This document shows, piece after piece, positions 44,313 through 57,925 of a DNA stretch of 64,000 bases. The stretch lies in the NCBI GenBank assembly GCA_020631735.1, contig CM036162.1, forward strand, positions 93,048,401 through 93,112,400, written 5' to 3'. The position numbers and the translations under genes were made by a program. How positions within the stretch are numbered: the stretch's first letter is position 1; every line of letters begins with the position of its first letter. Source of the stretch: Saccharum officinarum (Eukaryota > Streptophyta > Magnoliopsida > Poales > Poaceae). The notes beneath the pieces are model-generated. The model was not told where the DNA came from, did not search any database, and worked only from the letters and a program-made list of their open reading frames with translations.

Positions 44313-47300
44313 ATGTCCGCCAGGTTGCTCCGGCGAGTTCTCCAGGAGCGTGAGGCCGCCCCGCAGGACACTGACGTCGCCGACGACGACCAGCCGTCGG
44401 AGGAGGAGGCCTCTCCTCCACGCTCCTCCGCGCGGAACCTCTTCGATCTCCTCGACGACGGCAACGACGACGGCGACGAAGAAGATAAAGAGGTGCGTGC
44501 CTCCCGATCCCTAATGATCATCTCGTTAAGGTTTATAGTTGTTAGGTTGTAAGTAGGAGCACTTTTTGTAATCGCCCCCAATGTGCTGAGCTCGTAGCGT
44601 CCGAGAGATATCGTGCGTCAATGGTAAAACTGTTAGGTGCAAACAGAGAAGGTCCTCCTATGTGAATTTCACGATTTTGATTTCAGTGTTGGGGAAGGAG
44701 GAAAGGGAAACAAGTTTCAATTATGCGTATATTGTTGATTAGAGGATGTATATACTTAATATAACTCCAGAAAAGGATCAGGAAAGGCTCAAGGCTGCAC
44801 AGTGCTAATATTTAGAACCATAGGAGTGTCTTTATTTTTTTCGCACCATGGTGATGACTTTCTTGGTCTCATTGGAGCTGCTACTTGTCCATCTTTTATC
44901 ATCAAGTGGGTTGTTGGATGGGATCTGAGGTTTGTTTTATTTCTTAAGAGTTGGGTAAGTATACATAAAAAATACATACCTGGTTAAGCTGGTATCCCCA
45001 GCCCTTCCCGTGAACTGTCTATGCTTTCTATAGAAGCTTAAGGAAACATGTCTATGGAAAAGATACACATAGAAAGAAGTTTCCTTTTAAAGTATGAATT
45101 GCTACTTCATACTTAACAAATTTTATTTGGCTTGCTCGGATTCATTCAATGTGTCAGGGCATTTGTTTTCATTTATTTATTGCAGCTTATGGTGTGTATT
45201 TTTCTTGTAATTATGATCTTAAAGGTGTAAGAAACAAAAATAACAATGGTTATGAAATCTTGGACCCAGTTTTCATGATGTAATCTTGCCTCATAGCTTC
45301 ATATCATAGCTCAGCTTTCATGGTACTGTGCTCACCAGGGTTCAATAGATCTTTGTATTAATCAGACTTGATGTTAATGTTCTGTTCTTGTTCTGCTACA
45401 GGAAGATGAAACAGAAATAATTCAAGCTTTGAGCTATACAGAACAGAAACATTCTGTGCAAAAGAAGGCGAATGTTGTTCCCGAAACAAACAAAAAATCA
45501 AAGAAAAAGAAAAAAAAGAGCAAGGCAGAGCCATCATCAACAAAGTCAAAGGATGCACAGTCGTTGGATTCAATTCTGGAAGCTATTGAAAAGAATACAA
45601 TACAACAAAGATCTCATCAGAGTGACAGGGCAGCTGGAACGGAATTGGAGACAAATGAAGCTACTCATGGGGCATCCTCTGTTCTTGCAATAGACCCCAA
45701 ACATCTAAAGGCTGAAAATGAGATGAGACGCATTTTTGGATCAAAGGTAGTGGATTCATTTGAAAATCAACGGAATATGCCAAGCAATTCAAGGCAAGTA
45801 CGTGGTGCTAGGCGTGTTGCCCATAATCCAAGAAAAACTCTTCTTGTGTCTCCACCTAGCTACTGGCCACCATGGGATAAGTCAATATCAATGGATCTTC
45901 TTGAGATGAAGAATGGATTGAATTACTTCAGGTGAGGTCTTTATCTTATCTGTTCTTGTGTCTAATATTTGTATGGCATGTTCGAGAAAAATATTTGTAT
46001 GACACCCTCTTTGCATGTGGCATATCGTCATAGTATTGTAGAACATCTTAAGGCATAAGCAGAGTGCGATTTTGAAGATGTGTGTGAATCTGGAAGAAGT
46101 CTTAGCTTCCTAGTTCCATATATGAGTTAACCTTTTTAATAACAGCTCTTAATTGTTTGCAGGTACACATGTGATCCTTCAGTCAGCCATGTGCAGGAAT
46201 TATTTGAAGCTGCCAAATCAGCAAATGATCTCAATGCTATTGCAGCTATATTAGGGAAATATCCATACCATCCAGAATCATTGTTGACATTTGCTGAACT
46301 TTTCAAATATTCTGGAGAGCATCAATCATCAGCAGATGCAGTGGAGAAATGTCTATTTGCATTGGAGTGTGCTTGGCATCCTTTATTTAGCCCACTTCTG
46401 GGCAACTACCAGTTGAAATTCAGCCATGACACAAATAAGCCACTATTTACAGCACTCTTTAGTCACATGAAAAATCTGGATAGGCGTGGCTGCCACCGGT
46501 CTGCTTTGGAGGTCTGCAAGTTTCTATTGTCACTGGACTCTGATGATCCAAAGGGTGCTCTATTTTGCATTGATTACTTTGCTCTAAGATCACAACAGTA
46601 CAAATGGCTGGAGCAATTTGCAGAAGAGTACCAGTGTGATAACTCCTTGTGGTTATTTCCAAATTTCTCATTTTCTCTTGCTATTGCACGGTTTTACCTT
46701 GAGCGTGATGCAGCATCAGAGGGTTCTGATGATGCTGACAAGTCAACATCTCTTGATCTCATGAAGCAAGCTCTGATGCTTCATCCTATGGTGCTTCGCA
46801 AGATAGTTGACAAGGCTCCTCTGAAAGACTCATCATGGACCCAAATACTCAGAAATGTGTTCTTTGGATCAGCAAAACCGGGAAGCCCTTCACTTGAGCA
46901 TATGATCAATATATATGTGGAACGTCATTATATCATGTGGAGATTCCCAGAACTGCAGAACTTACTGAAAGAGGCTGCTCTTTTGGTGATTGAATCGCTA
47001 AAGCAAGATAACAGGGAAGCCCAGGACTGGGCATGTGTTAGAAAGGAGGCATTCTTGTCAGAGAAGAATGAGTAAGTTCCTCTGAAATCTGTGAAAAATC
47101 AGAGTTCACTTGACTGTTCTTATCAATTATGCCCTATGCTTTCATAACTTTGCATTGCTTATGATTCTTTGGTAGCGACATGAGTTGTTGATTTTGCCTA
47201 CAATTTGAAAGGTTATATGGAAAATATAGGGTTGATCTAGCATAGCTATGCTATCGCAACTTAGCAGTAGTTTGCATGTGGAGTTTAGCAAATTGTGGTA

Positions 47301-47694
47301 CCTATAACATTTTCTAGTTTCAGTGATACTCCCTTGACTGCGTATTATGGTATAATGCAATGTTTTTAGAAATTATACCAGACTAGACATTCTGAGTAGA
47401 GTTATGAGTTCCTGAGGTTGCCCCCTACCTTGCAGGTACTCTCATCTGCTTGTTTCAGACTTCTCTGACACAACGCCGTCGCTCCCACCAGAAGAACTAC
47501 GGCCATTCATGGTCGGTCCAGGAATGGTGCATGAGATGCCACCTGTTGAACAAGAAGCTGGACCCGAGAGGCTCCGTGCTCCTCGTGAAGTCGCTGGGCG
47601 TAATCCTGCGGTAGTCTTCCTTGAATCACTGCTCCCATGGGTTGACTATGGTGACAATCATCACGATGCAAACGACGACAACGACGACGATTGA
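44313..47694 (+). CDS. TCF25: TCF25 / Rqc1 family protein (nuclear localized protein 1-like)
   Basis: CDS joins 44313-44492, 45402-45931, 46163-47071 and 47436-47694: 1878 nt, 625 aa. All introns are GT-AG and the phases (0, 2, 2) agree. The N-terminus is acidic (SEEEASPPRSS, DDGNDDGDEEDKE), followed by a Lys-rich nuclear-signal-like run (NKKSKKKKKKSK, about residues 90-101). The conserved TCF25 region covers about 190-560 with SYWPPWDKSISMDL, AAILGKYPYHPESLLTFAEL, CDDSLW-like NSLWLFPNFSFSLAIARFYL and NPAVVFLESLLPWVDYG near the end; the C-terminus is Asp/Asn-rich. In yeast, Rqc1 joins the Ltn1 ribosome quality-control complex that marks stalled nascent chains for degradation; animal TCF25/NULP1 is also described as a transcription regulator. 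Both roles are family knowledge. The length is normal and nothing is broken. Confidence 0.93.
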
Positions 47695-48846
47695 TCAGTT
47701 GGACGTACAAAGTGGCAAGGACTCACGATTGTGCCTGAACTATTGAATGTGACACATGATTAAGAAAAGTTGCTGTTGCTCATAGGGTCACCTCGGTACC
47801 ATCAATAATCACAAGTCCACAAGCCAAGTGGTCTTGTGTTTTTCATGGTGCTGTCGAGGCCTGAGGTTAAATATGTAGTATAGCTCATCTGCTAAATTGG
47901 GAAAACATACATGCCAAATTTTAGGGATCGAGTACCATCTTTGTCTGAGACTCGAGTTTATGCCAATTCTGCAACTGATCTTCCATTTATCCTGTCTTTT
48001 ACTGGCATTCAGGTTATCCGACTTTGTAAAAGGGTTTAATACTGTACGGTGCAGTTAGAAAATTTACCCATACGTTCTTGTTCCTCCCCTGGTCTCTGAT
48101 TGCCCCAATGCCCCTGCACCCCCGCTGGAGGCAGGGGTAGAGGCAGCACCGCACCAGGCTGTTACAGGTATATAACTGCACACGACCACGTGCCACTTGT
48201 ACGCGGTTCTTGTACCCGCATGACGTTCGTCATCATGGGTGCTCAAAGTCTGGCACTTTGGGTCTGCTGAGCCACAGGCCAGCCAGGAAGCTTCCGCAGG
48301 CCAAAAAAGGTCCGGGCAGGCACTATTGCCGTGCCGTCTTTGGGGAGCAAGTACAACCAACCTGTGGCCGTCTGGTGGTTGTCTGAGCTCAGTGGATATG
48401 TCGTACTGTCTGGTTGTGACTTGACCGCGACTATACACGTGAGATTTCTTGTCACGGGCTCTATACGGCCGGCTTTGGAACCATATGTTTTTCACATGCT
48501 GAAATATGAATCGATGCACCAATCTCTCTGCCTCATTGACTTTTACATCTACATAAGACTATGACTCTGAAAATGTGGGAATTTTTCCTCCATTACAACG
48601 AGAGAGAAATTGTTAAGAAAAAGCCTTTGTGAGTTTTTACCATCAATATCTTAAAATATAAGTCTATCTAGGTTTGTCTTGGATAAAATCTTTTTGAGTT
48701 TTTACCATAAATATCTAAAAAATCGTGTATAGATTTGAATTGCTAGATTCATTAGAGAATACTTTCTTTTCTTTGCGAACATTAGAGAAATACTTTTATA
48801 ATCTTTTATCTCTTTTTTAGTTATGGACCATGCTCCTAATGGACTA
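47695..48846 (+). other. TCF25 3' UTR and intergenic
   Basis: The first 300 bp or so are probably 3' UTR. Further on, GAGTTTTTACCATCAATATC (48631-48650) and GAGTTTTTACCATAAATATC (48695-48714) form an imperfect direct repeat about 64 bp apart. No gene recognised. Confidence 0.4.
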
Positions 48847-49081
48847 CTCCCTCTGTCCCTTATTATTTGTCGTTTTGGGTTTCCGTGTCACAACTTTGAC
48901 TAGATTTGTAGAAAATGCGTGCAACATTTGTATCTCCAAATAAATTTATTAAAAAAACTAGATTCAAAGATCTATTTAATGATATCAACTATGCATCATA
49001 AATATTAACATTTTTTATATAAAATTAATCAAAATTATTTCTCGGGAAGCGAGAAAGACAGATATTTAGAGACAGAGCGAG
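48847..49081. mobile_element. Stowaway-like MITE with TA duplication
   Basis: Starts CTCCCTCTGTCCCTTATTAT and ends TAGAGACAGAGCGAG, the inverse of the start, between TA at 48845-48846 and TA at 49082-49083. Internal sequence is AT-rich and non-coding. Confidence 0.7.
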
Positions 49082-49083
49082 TA

Positions 49084-50844
49084 TGTTTACATGAGGAAGT
49101 ATACTAACTTATACTGATGCTGGACACTATTGGCTTTTCATATATGCTTGTTCATATCATGAGGTTATATTCCATTGGGCACATACATTTTACTATCTCT
49201 AGTAAAGTGAATATGATGGAACTACGCAACATGTTATTTTTTTCAATGTAACTTAATTATAAGCAATACCAAACAACTACAACTTGTGCAAACACACAAA
49301 AGAATTGAGTATAAATAGGGAGTTGTCCTCCTACTATTTATAGAATGGAACACACCCATGAGAGCCATATATATTATTTGAACTTTTTGGATCTAACTTA
49401 CTGTTTATAGAATGGCCACTTTGGGTTTTATCTTAATCTATTCTCAAGATAAAAACAATGCGCGAGGCTTTTATCGTGTATGATGCAACAAGCCCATATA
49501 ATGAGCTAGGCTACTTCTGTTCCAATTTGTACTAAAGCTACAGAAAAAATTTGTACTAAAGCATACTATATTATATATTCATTGTGTAGATCTACTCATG
49601 TGGAGTCCAACAAAATTAGATTTTCTATTTTATGATTTTTCTGTGATTTACTATGATTTTCAAAGATTCAGCGGAAATAAATAGGAAAAGTCAAAACGTC
49701 GTTACTGTAGGAAAACTATGGTAATTCATGATTACTGTAGCAAAGCCGCCGTCCAGAACCACTCCAGGGTGTAATTTGAACGGTTTTGAAAAGTTCAGGG
49801 TGTAAAACAAACGATTTTATAGTTAGAGGTATAAGTTAGACACTAGCTGATAATTCAAGGGTCAAGTAGACTTTTTTCTTTAGAAAATCTTAGGGCAGAG
49901 GAAGACAAAAGAGACATCTAGACACCCCACTCCTACTTTAAAATGTGTTCTCTTCAACGGTACACGAGTCCGTTAACACATACCACCCCATAAACCTGGA
50001 AAAACCTCTCCACCGTCCGATCTCCATCCAACGTCTGGGAAAATCCCACCCACTAATTCCCTCAACCATTTAATCCCAAGTCAGACTTCCTGTACCCACT
50101 GCCACCGGGGCCAGAGATACCATTACGCCTACCTGTCAGAAGCCGCACCCGCTCTAGCGCCATGTGAACGCTGCGACCGAGGCGGCCTCCCAGTCACGTG
50201 CTTCGCGCGTGCGGCCGTGGAGAGGAAAGAAACCCGAAACCCTTTGCGTCGTCTCGGCATCTCTCTCCGCTTCGAAACCCCGGACTCGAAGGAAGATAGG
50301 AAACCCTCGCGAGTCGCGTTGCCTCGCCTCCGTCCCCTCAGCTGCCCGCCGCCGCCTCGAATCCGACCGGGCTCGGAAGGCCCCGCGCCCCCACGGATCG
50401 GATTCGTGAGGTTAGCACCCGGCGGCGACGGACTCGGGATTTTCCCCTGATTTTTCGCGCTGATTTTGGTCTCATTTTCGTGGGGTTTTAGCTCGGACAT
50501 CTGTCGTAGGGTGGGTTTTCGTTAGCTTGTATGAATTTTGGATGATTCGTAGTTGGCTGACTGGAGTTTGGTGGGGGCGGATTCGTATTTTTGTTCATGG
50601 GTTGATTTTTTCCTGGGTGTTTTTTTGGGACCGGACTGTTCGGTGTGGAAAAATAAACAGCAGGTTCCATTTTGTAATGCACTAGCGGTAAATTTGGTAT
50701 CGTTTGATATCTTATTTGTGTATACGCAGGTTGGTGGATTCGGGGCTAGGGTTTGGGGATCGGCTGCAATCGTGGGGCTGTTTGGCCTAATCTGAGGAGC
50801 AATGGGCAGCATGGTCTGGAAGTGGACCTGAGGAGGACGGAGGG
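49084..50844 (+). promoter_or_regulatory. Intergenic, promoter and probable 5' UTR of BRAT1
   Basis: AT-rich to about 50000, then GC-richer. A spliced leader is possible: exon to about 50410 (GATTCGTGAG|GTTAGC), acceptor TATACGCAG|GTTGG at 50729. A telo-box in reverse (TAGGGTTT, 50747-50754) lies about 90 nt before the ATG. No convincing TATA box. Confidence 0.4.
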
Positions 50845-53800
50845 ATGGTGGTGATGGAGGGTAAGGGGGATGCGTCAGTGACGCCGGTGAGGACTAGTGA
50901 CCGGCTGCGGCAGCGTCCGAAGTACTATGGCCGTGGTTATATGTACTACAAGCCAGCCATGAGGAAGAAGGTTAAGTCTAAGAAGCGAACTACTGCATCG
51001 CAGATTGTTAAGAAACTGCTTCGCAAGCCAGCTGCACGTCCGCCACCTGCTGATGTAAGCTAATTTGTCTGCCTATGCTTAATGACCTTCTGTTCACACT
51101 TGTTCTTCGTGATGATCTGTTTGTATTGATAACTGCATGTGTGGGAGTGGCAATGTGTGCATGCATTTGCCAGTATGTTAATATTTATGCATCATTTGAA
51201 CTTTTGGAACTTGTGTGTGTAGCTGTGAATTCGGTAGCCTTGATGGGCGTGCTTGATGGTGTTATTTCAGGTCTATTATATGCAGGCCTAAATATCTGAT
51301 AAGTTATGCTGGACTGTTGGATAATTAGTAATTTGTAGGTCCTGCGTGCCCATGGCATTTTGGTTGAATGGCTGCCATCTCTGTCTCGTTTTTGTGTAGT
51401 TTGTGCTGTGTCTGATACAATTATGCATCACAATAAATCGTGTAACCTGTGTATATGCATTTCTTCTGTAGTGGGTTTTCAACCTCCGTAACGTCTCCGT
51501 TTTTCTGTTTCATCAATCTTCTAGAAACCAATTTTAAAGAGCATTTTTAGGGGGTAGGTGTGTGTTTCTAGAAGAAAAATTGTTTCAGTGTGGATTGAAG
51601 GGTTGATGACATCACTATTTCTATAAGGTGAAAACAGACATTTGAAGTTGGTTCTGTATTTTGTCTCTTTCTTGATTTTTTTCCTCACTGAAAATACTAC
51701 CTCTGTTCCAATATGTAAGTCATTTTAGTTGTCCTTAGTCAAACTTCTCTATCTTTAACCAAGTTTATAAAAAATGCTTGAATATTCACAGCATCAAATT
51801 AGTTTCATTAAATGATTAAATCTTCCATGAAATGTCTTGATAGTGTATTTATTTGGTATTGTTGATTTTAATATATTTTTTTTACAAACTTGATCAAAGC
51901 TAGAGAAGTTTGACTTAGGAAAAAACTAAAACAACTTACATTTTTTTGGAAAGAATGAATTATTACTTAATTAAATCCAATTGTGGGAGTTGTCATGATT
52001 ATTATATTTTAATCTGTTTTATTTAACTGATTTATCTGGTTGTTAGTTTATTTATAATTATTGAAAATCCCTATCGCCCATGTAGCGGTTTTTGTTACAA
52101 GGTATATTATGCTTTTACAAAGGCTGCACGGTTGCATGTTTACAAATAGGCTTTTATTGCTAGGGTACATGCCAACGTTAACCAATTGCTCATCTGCTCC
52201 TTTTTTAAAAGAGTAAAATTCACCAGTGGATCGCTCAAGGTCCAAATCTAGCTAGTTAATGTTGATCACCTAATCAATGTTAAAATATCACTGTGGAGCC
52301 ACATGTCATTTTGCAACATCATCTTCTTCCTCTCTCTCACACGCAAGCAAACATATGCTAATTAGTGATATTTTGACCTTGTGTGACACAATTAACGAGT
52401 CCAAGGACCCAGATTTGCAAATTAAAAGTTTAGGGACCTAGGTGACACCACCGAACAAGTTTGAGGACCGCTGTCTGTTTGAAAGGATTCCATTTTTTGT
52501 GCTCAGCTGGCTAGCTTATGATAATTTCCTTTATAGTCTATTGCAGCAAATTTGCGCCGTTCAACGCGAAAGCGAAGGATTTCCGTAAATCTGGAGGGCT
52601 ATGATACAGATAGTTCCAGTATGGAAGATGATGATCTTATGGTGAGTTTCTACAGTTCCTGAAAAGTTACTTGTTCACATTAGTACCCCCTGTTCCAACT
52701 GGCAACTAAATTTGCTGGTTATTATTGAATTATCTCACATTTTTCTTTACAGAGACCTAGATATCGATCTTCAAAGAGTAAAGGGGGGAATAATGCTGCC
52801 CATGATGAAGTGTCAGCTAGACCAAAGCGCCAGAAGTTGTCTAACTCCATACCTCGCCGCGAAGGTTTACGGCCGAGAAGATCTTTGCGAGGACAAAGAC
52901 TGCATCCATACCATGAATCTGAGGATGACCAGGAAAGCTCTGAAGAACAAGGTGCAGAAGATCAAAGAGAAAATGGCAATGAGATTGAAGAGGATGTTGG
53001 TGATGAGGAGGAGGTTGATGGAGGTGATGAAGCTGAAGGAGATGGAGATGATGAAGATGGCGAGGAAGAGCAAGAAGGACGGAGGAGATATGATTTAAGG
53101 GAACGTTCAGAGGTTCGTAGACCATCCCCTCGTAAGGAAGGAAAGCACAGACCGCAATCTCCTCGTAGAGTACTAGTTCACGGAATTGGTCCAAAGAACA
53201 GCAAGTATTTTAAAAAAGCTGGGTCACGCATGCATAAGCGCCCACGTTTCTCTTTGCCAGATGATTCAGATGATTCCCTTCTTGTGGATGAGCCGGACGA
53301 GGGTCCATCCATGCCATGGATGCGCAGTGGGAGGGGAGGTATGCCATGGTTGATGGGTGGGTTGGACATGCATAGTCCAGCAGCATGGGGCCTGAGTGTT
53401 GGAGCATCTGGTTGGGGTCATCAGGGCGACACTTCTACTTCACTCATGCCTGGGGTGCAAACTGCTGGACCAAGTTCTAAGGGAGGAGCTGACATTCAGC
53501 CTCTGCAGGTTGACGAGAATGTGAGCTTTAAAGATATAGGTGGACTATCGGAGTATATTGATGCTCTAAAGGAAATGGTTTTCTTCCCATTGCTGTATCC
53601 AGATTTTTTTGCAAATTATCACATCACTCCTCCTAGAGGTGTTCTACTTTGTGGCCCGCCGGGCACAGGAAAAACATTGATTGCCCGCGCCTTAGCTTGT
53701 GCTGCCTCTAAAGCTGGCCAGAAGGTCAGTTTTTACATGCGCAAAGGAGCTGATGTTCTTAGTAAATGGGTGGGAGAGGCTGAAAGGCAGCTAAAGTTAC

Positions 53801-56800
53801 TTTTTGAGGAAGCTCAAAAGAATCAGCCGTCAATTATATTTTTTGATGAAATAGATGGCCTGGCACCTGTGAGGTCTAGCAAGCAAGAGCAGATTCACAA
53901 TTCAATTGTTTCAACATTGCTTGCTTTGATGGATGGCCTTGATTCACGTGGGCAAGTTGTTTTGATTGGAGCAACTAACAGAATTGATGCCATTGATGGA
54001 GCATTGCGTAGACCTGGCCGATTTGACCGTGAGTTTTATTTTCCTTTACCTGGCTATGAGGCTCGAGCAGAAATACTGGATATCCATACAAGGAAATGGA
54101 AGGATCCTCCACCGAAGGAACTAAAGATGGAACTTGCTGCTAGCTGTGTTGGCTATTGTGGAGCTGATTTGAAGGCATTATGTACAGAAGCAGCTATTAG
54201 AGCATTTAGAGAGAAGTATCCTCAGGTCTACACTAGTGACGACAAGTTTGTCATTGATGTTGATTCGGTCAGTGTCGAGAAGTACCACTTTTTGGAAGCT
54301 ATGTCTACAATAACTCCTGCTGCGCACAGGGGATCTATTGTGCATTCAAGGCCACTTTCAACGGTTATCGCTCCATGTCTGAAGAGGCATCTTGAGAAAA
54401 TAATGGAACAAATTTCTGATATTTTCCCTTTCCTTTCATCCATAGATTTTGGCAAGTTCTCCGCTCTTTCCTATGGATCTTCCATCCCCCTTGTTTATAG
54501 ACCTCGCCTTTTGATATGTGGTGGTGAAAGTGTTGGACTGGTAGGGCTGTTCGTCTCAATAAATAGATAGTATCATATTTTCCTTTTCACTTCTGATGTG
54601 TTTTTGGCTTAGCAGGATCATGTGGGACCAGCTGTTTTACATGAGCTTGAGAAGTTCTCTGTTCACTCCTTGGGACTGCCGTCTCTTCTCTCTGATCCAA
54701 GTGCAAAGACACCTGAAGAAGCTCTTGTGCATATTTTTGGGGAAGCCAAGAGAACAACCCCATCCATTCTATACTTGCCTCAGTTCCATCTTTGGTGGGA
54801 TACGGTTAGTAGACTCTAGACATGCTGTTATAGTTATTCAAAGTTTGTTGCTTTGACATGATTCTGACAATGTTTAATAGTGATCATTTAGTCAAGTACT
54901 TCTTTCTTTATGTTACAGGCACACGAACAACTCCGGGCCGTGTTATTGACTCTGTTGAATGAGTTGCCCTCTAACCTTCCAGTTTTATTGCTTGGAACAT
55001 CATCAGTGGCTTTCACTGACCTCGAAGAAGAGTGTGCTTCTATATTCTCTTCTCGCAATGTGTATGTTCCTTGCCAAATGTTTTTCTACTTTTCCTAGGT
55101 TGTGTTGGCTTGCCCTTACGATGTAAGCTAGATATAAAGTGATCATTGCTTACCTATTACTTAGATGGATTAATTCTCCATTATGTACTATTTCTTTGTT
55201 ACTGATCTTTTATTATTAGTCTGTACTCTTGACTCTTGATCTCTGTAAATGGTATTGCTCATTAATTTTTTTAAAGCAATCTGCTTTGGCCTAGGCACTA
55301 AATATGCTGTAATGGTAGGCACATAATTGAGGAAACAGTTTGTTTCCTGTTCATTGACTTTTGGACTTTAGTTCTTTGTATGTCACCTGCTTCATGTCAT
55401 GTTCACTGAATTTCCTCCTATCTTATCTTTCACCAAGGAAATAAAAATCTCTGTGTGATATAGGTATCAAGTCGATCATCCAAGTTATGACGATAGATTG
55501 AGATACTTCAGTATATTGTTTGAGTCATTGCTCTCTTTCCAAACGGAGGAATCAAGAAACAAGTCAAAGAAACAGAAGTCTGCTATTGATCTTCCCAAAG
55601 CCCCGAAAGAAGTGGAGGGCCCTAAGGTTTCTGAGCTAAAGGCTAAGGCAGAAGCTGAGCAGCATGCTGTTCGTCGAATGAGGATGTGTCTCCGAGATAT
55701 CTGTAACCGGTCTGCAGCTTACTCTAATTATAGAAGCAGTTAGTTGTGATATTTCAAAATCATAAAATCTACCTTCTTAACTTTGGTTTGAAACACATGA
55801 GCTTCTGTTGGTAGCTTTTTTTTTTTATTTTTCCTTTATCTCTTGCAATCTCATCAGTATTGTTCAGTTGGCTTTTGAAACCTGATAGAGCTAATAGTGT
55901 GACTGCTTATCTTTTCAGCATTTTGTACAACAAAAGGTTCAATGTATTTCACTTCCCGGTATCAGAAGAGGAGGTGCCTGACTATCGATCAATAATCCAC
56001 AAGCCCATGGATATGGCTACTGTTTTGCAGCGGGTGGACTCTGGACAGTACCTTACCAGGGCAGCATTTATGAAGGATATTGATCTTATTGTCTCAAATG
56101 CAAAGGTACATCTTTTGGTGAAGTTAGTTTCTTGATTCATGTTTGCATATGTTCTGGCCCTACAGTTCATTACAATTCAGTGGTGAGAGTTGTGAGGATG
56201 ACTGCTTAAATAATGCCAAACTTCCCCTTCTGTGACCTATACAGACTTACAATGGGGATGACTACAATGGATCTAGGATCGTCAGTAGAGCATGTGAACT
56301 CAGAGATGTGGTATCTTGTTTGTTCTCACTTTCTCCTACATTGGGTTGTCGACAATACCTCTACAGATTATCATTCTTATGTCTAATGAGCCTCTTTTTG
56401 GCCAGGTCCAAGGTATGTTGTCACAGATGGACCCATCTTTGGTGTCCTTTTGTGATAAAATTGCTTTACAGGGGGGCCACAGCAGTTTGTGGATGATGAA
56501 GATAGCTCTATTCTTCAAGCAGCGCCTGTTGCTCAGCTGGTTTCTGGTACTAGATTAAGTGCAAGGCTTCGCAATGTACAGCCCGAAGTAAACCTGTCAC
56601 AAAGTTATGAAGTGCTAAAGCGGCAAAAGAAAATTGCTGAAAATGAACAGAGTCAGTTTTCACGATCTTAACTATAACCATTGCATTTGCTTGTTAACTG
56701 TGATTGCAATAGTTATGAAAAATGTTGATCTGTTGTTTCAGGCATGGCCAAAGATGTGGCAGCTAGAGATGAAAAGTCTCTGGAAGATGTAGATTTGTCA

Positions 56801-57157
56801 AAGCCAACTGACCCAGAAGAAGATGCAAAAGAACCAGAGTCAAATGGCACAACGAAAGAAGCCAACGATTCACCAGCAGAAGAACCAGAAGTACCTACTC
56901 CTGAACCCATGGAGTCTGACAACGGTCAAGTCGTCACTACCGTGGCTACTGGTGACGACTTGCTAGGACAGCTAGAAGCCCTAAAGCAACGCTTCATGGA
57001 ACTCACTGCAAGCTACGGCCTGCCGCAGCTGGAGAGGCTGTATTCCCGGATAATGAAAGGAGCAATAGAGTTGACAAGTAAAGAAAGCAACGAGGATCAT
57101 AGGCGGTTAGTAGTTAGGTATTTGTTGACATTCGTTGAGAACAGCAACAATTTTTAA
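50845..57157 (+). CDS. BRAT1: BRAT1/ATAD2-type AAA-ATPase with bromodomain (one frameshift)
   Basis: Ten exons: 50845-51054, 52537-52641, 52753-54540, 54616-54804, 54919-55061, 55464-55709, 55919-56105, 56245-56310, 56406-56651, 56742-57157. The total is 3596 nt, one base short of 1198 codons plus stop. The N-terminus is basic (RTSDRLRQRPKYYGR); acidic stretches span about 150-215. AAA domain 1 has Walker A GPPGTGKT (about 406-413), Walker B IIFFDEID (466-473) and arginine-finger region RRPGRFDRE (about 523-531). A second degenerate AAA region spans exons 3-5. The bromodomain in exons 6-8 (about 885-985) has FPVSEEEVPDY and KPMDMATVLQRV. Arabidopsis BRAT1 (At1g05910, similar length) binds acetylated histones and opposes silencing; yeast Yta7 and human ATAD2 are relatives. 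In exon 9 a G run at 56471-56476 appears one G short. The start ATG is the first in frame after the leader. Confidence 0.9.
51697..51960. mobile_element. Stowaway-like MITE in BRAT1 intron 1
   Basis: Long inverted arms: ATGTAAGTCATTTTAGTTG ... TTAGTCAAACTTCTCT on the left, and AGAGAAGTTTGACTTAGG ... CTAAAACAACTTACAT on the right. Flanked by TA (51695-51696 and about 51961). The transcript of this intron could fold into a long hairpin. Confidence 0.72.
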
Positions 57158-57925
57158 CTCCGGCGCGCAATAAGATTCTTGTTTTTCCTTGTACATCCTC
57201 TTTGGAACGAAAGAATAGTAGTGGTTCATCTGGGGAGCTATCCCCCTTGTAACAAATCTGCCAAATGCTCTAGTGTCAGTGACACAGTTTTGCCATGAAT
57301 GATGTAGCAAGTGCACCCTTAGTAGATTTGTCATGTACATTCGTCAGCGTTTGTTGTACCTCAGCTTGATGAATTTATGAGGTGGAATTCTCTATTCATA
57401 CATAACATGTGGTTACTATACCTGCTATCGTAGTTCTCATTGCGCTTTCTCATCGTAGTGGTAGTTTCGGTATCTGATGAAGGTATTGCTTTCTGTAAGA
57501 AATTGGAAACTTCAACTGACGTAGAAGCTCACTCCTAGATCCGTACGTGGAAAGCTTTGCCTACACAGTTTGCGCCTCTACTACAGTCGATGCTCATCAC
57601 TCGCAGCGCAGAGACACCTTAGAAATCAGAGTTTGCACCGACACCAAGACAAATGGAACCTACCTGTTTGGCATTTCAAGTTTTCAACAAAGCAAAATCA
57701 ACACAACAGCATCTCAGAACGCAACCGCACAATCCATTTTTTCACATTCACAACAAGTGACCAAACGTTGGAATTAAACTCGCTGAACCATAAGCATGTC
57801 ATACAAGCAAATGCAGAGTTCCAGTGATGTTCAGAACAAACGTTCACAAGGGTTTTGATTTCAGCAGCACAGATTGTTTTCCCCTAAGTTCATGGCAAGA
57901 TACGCGGTGTGCTCGGAGCATAAAT
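57158..57925. other. Intergenic between convergent BRAT1 and PBG1
   Basis: 768 bp between the two stop codons, containing both 3' UTRs. No further gene seen; an open frame at 57547-57777 has no coding character. Confidence 0.5.

Noticed and set aside
44789..44987. Open frames on both strands in TCF25 intron 1
   Set aside because: They lie between exons with clear GT-AG borders and matching phases; no domain seen.
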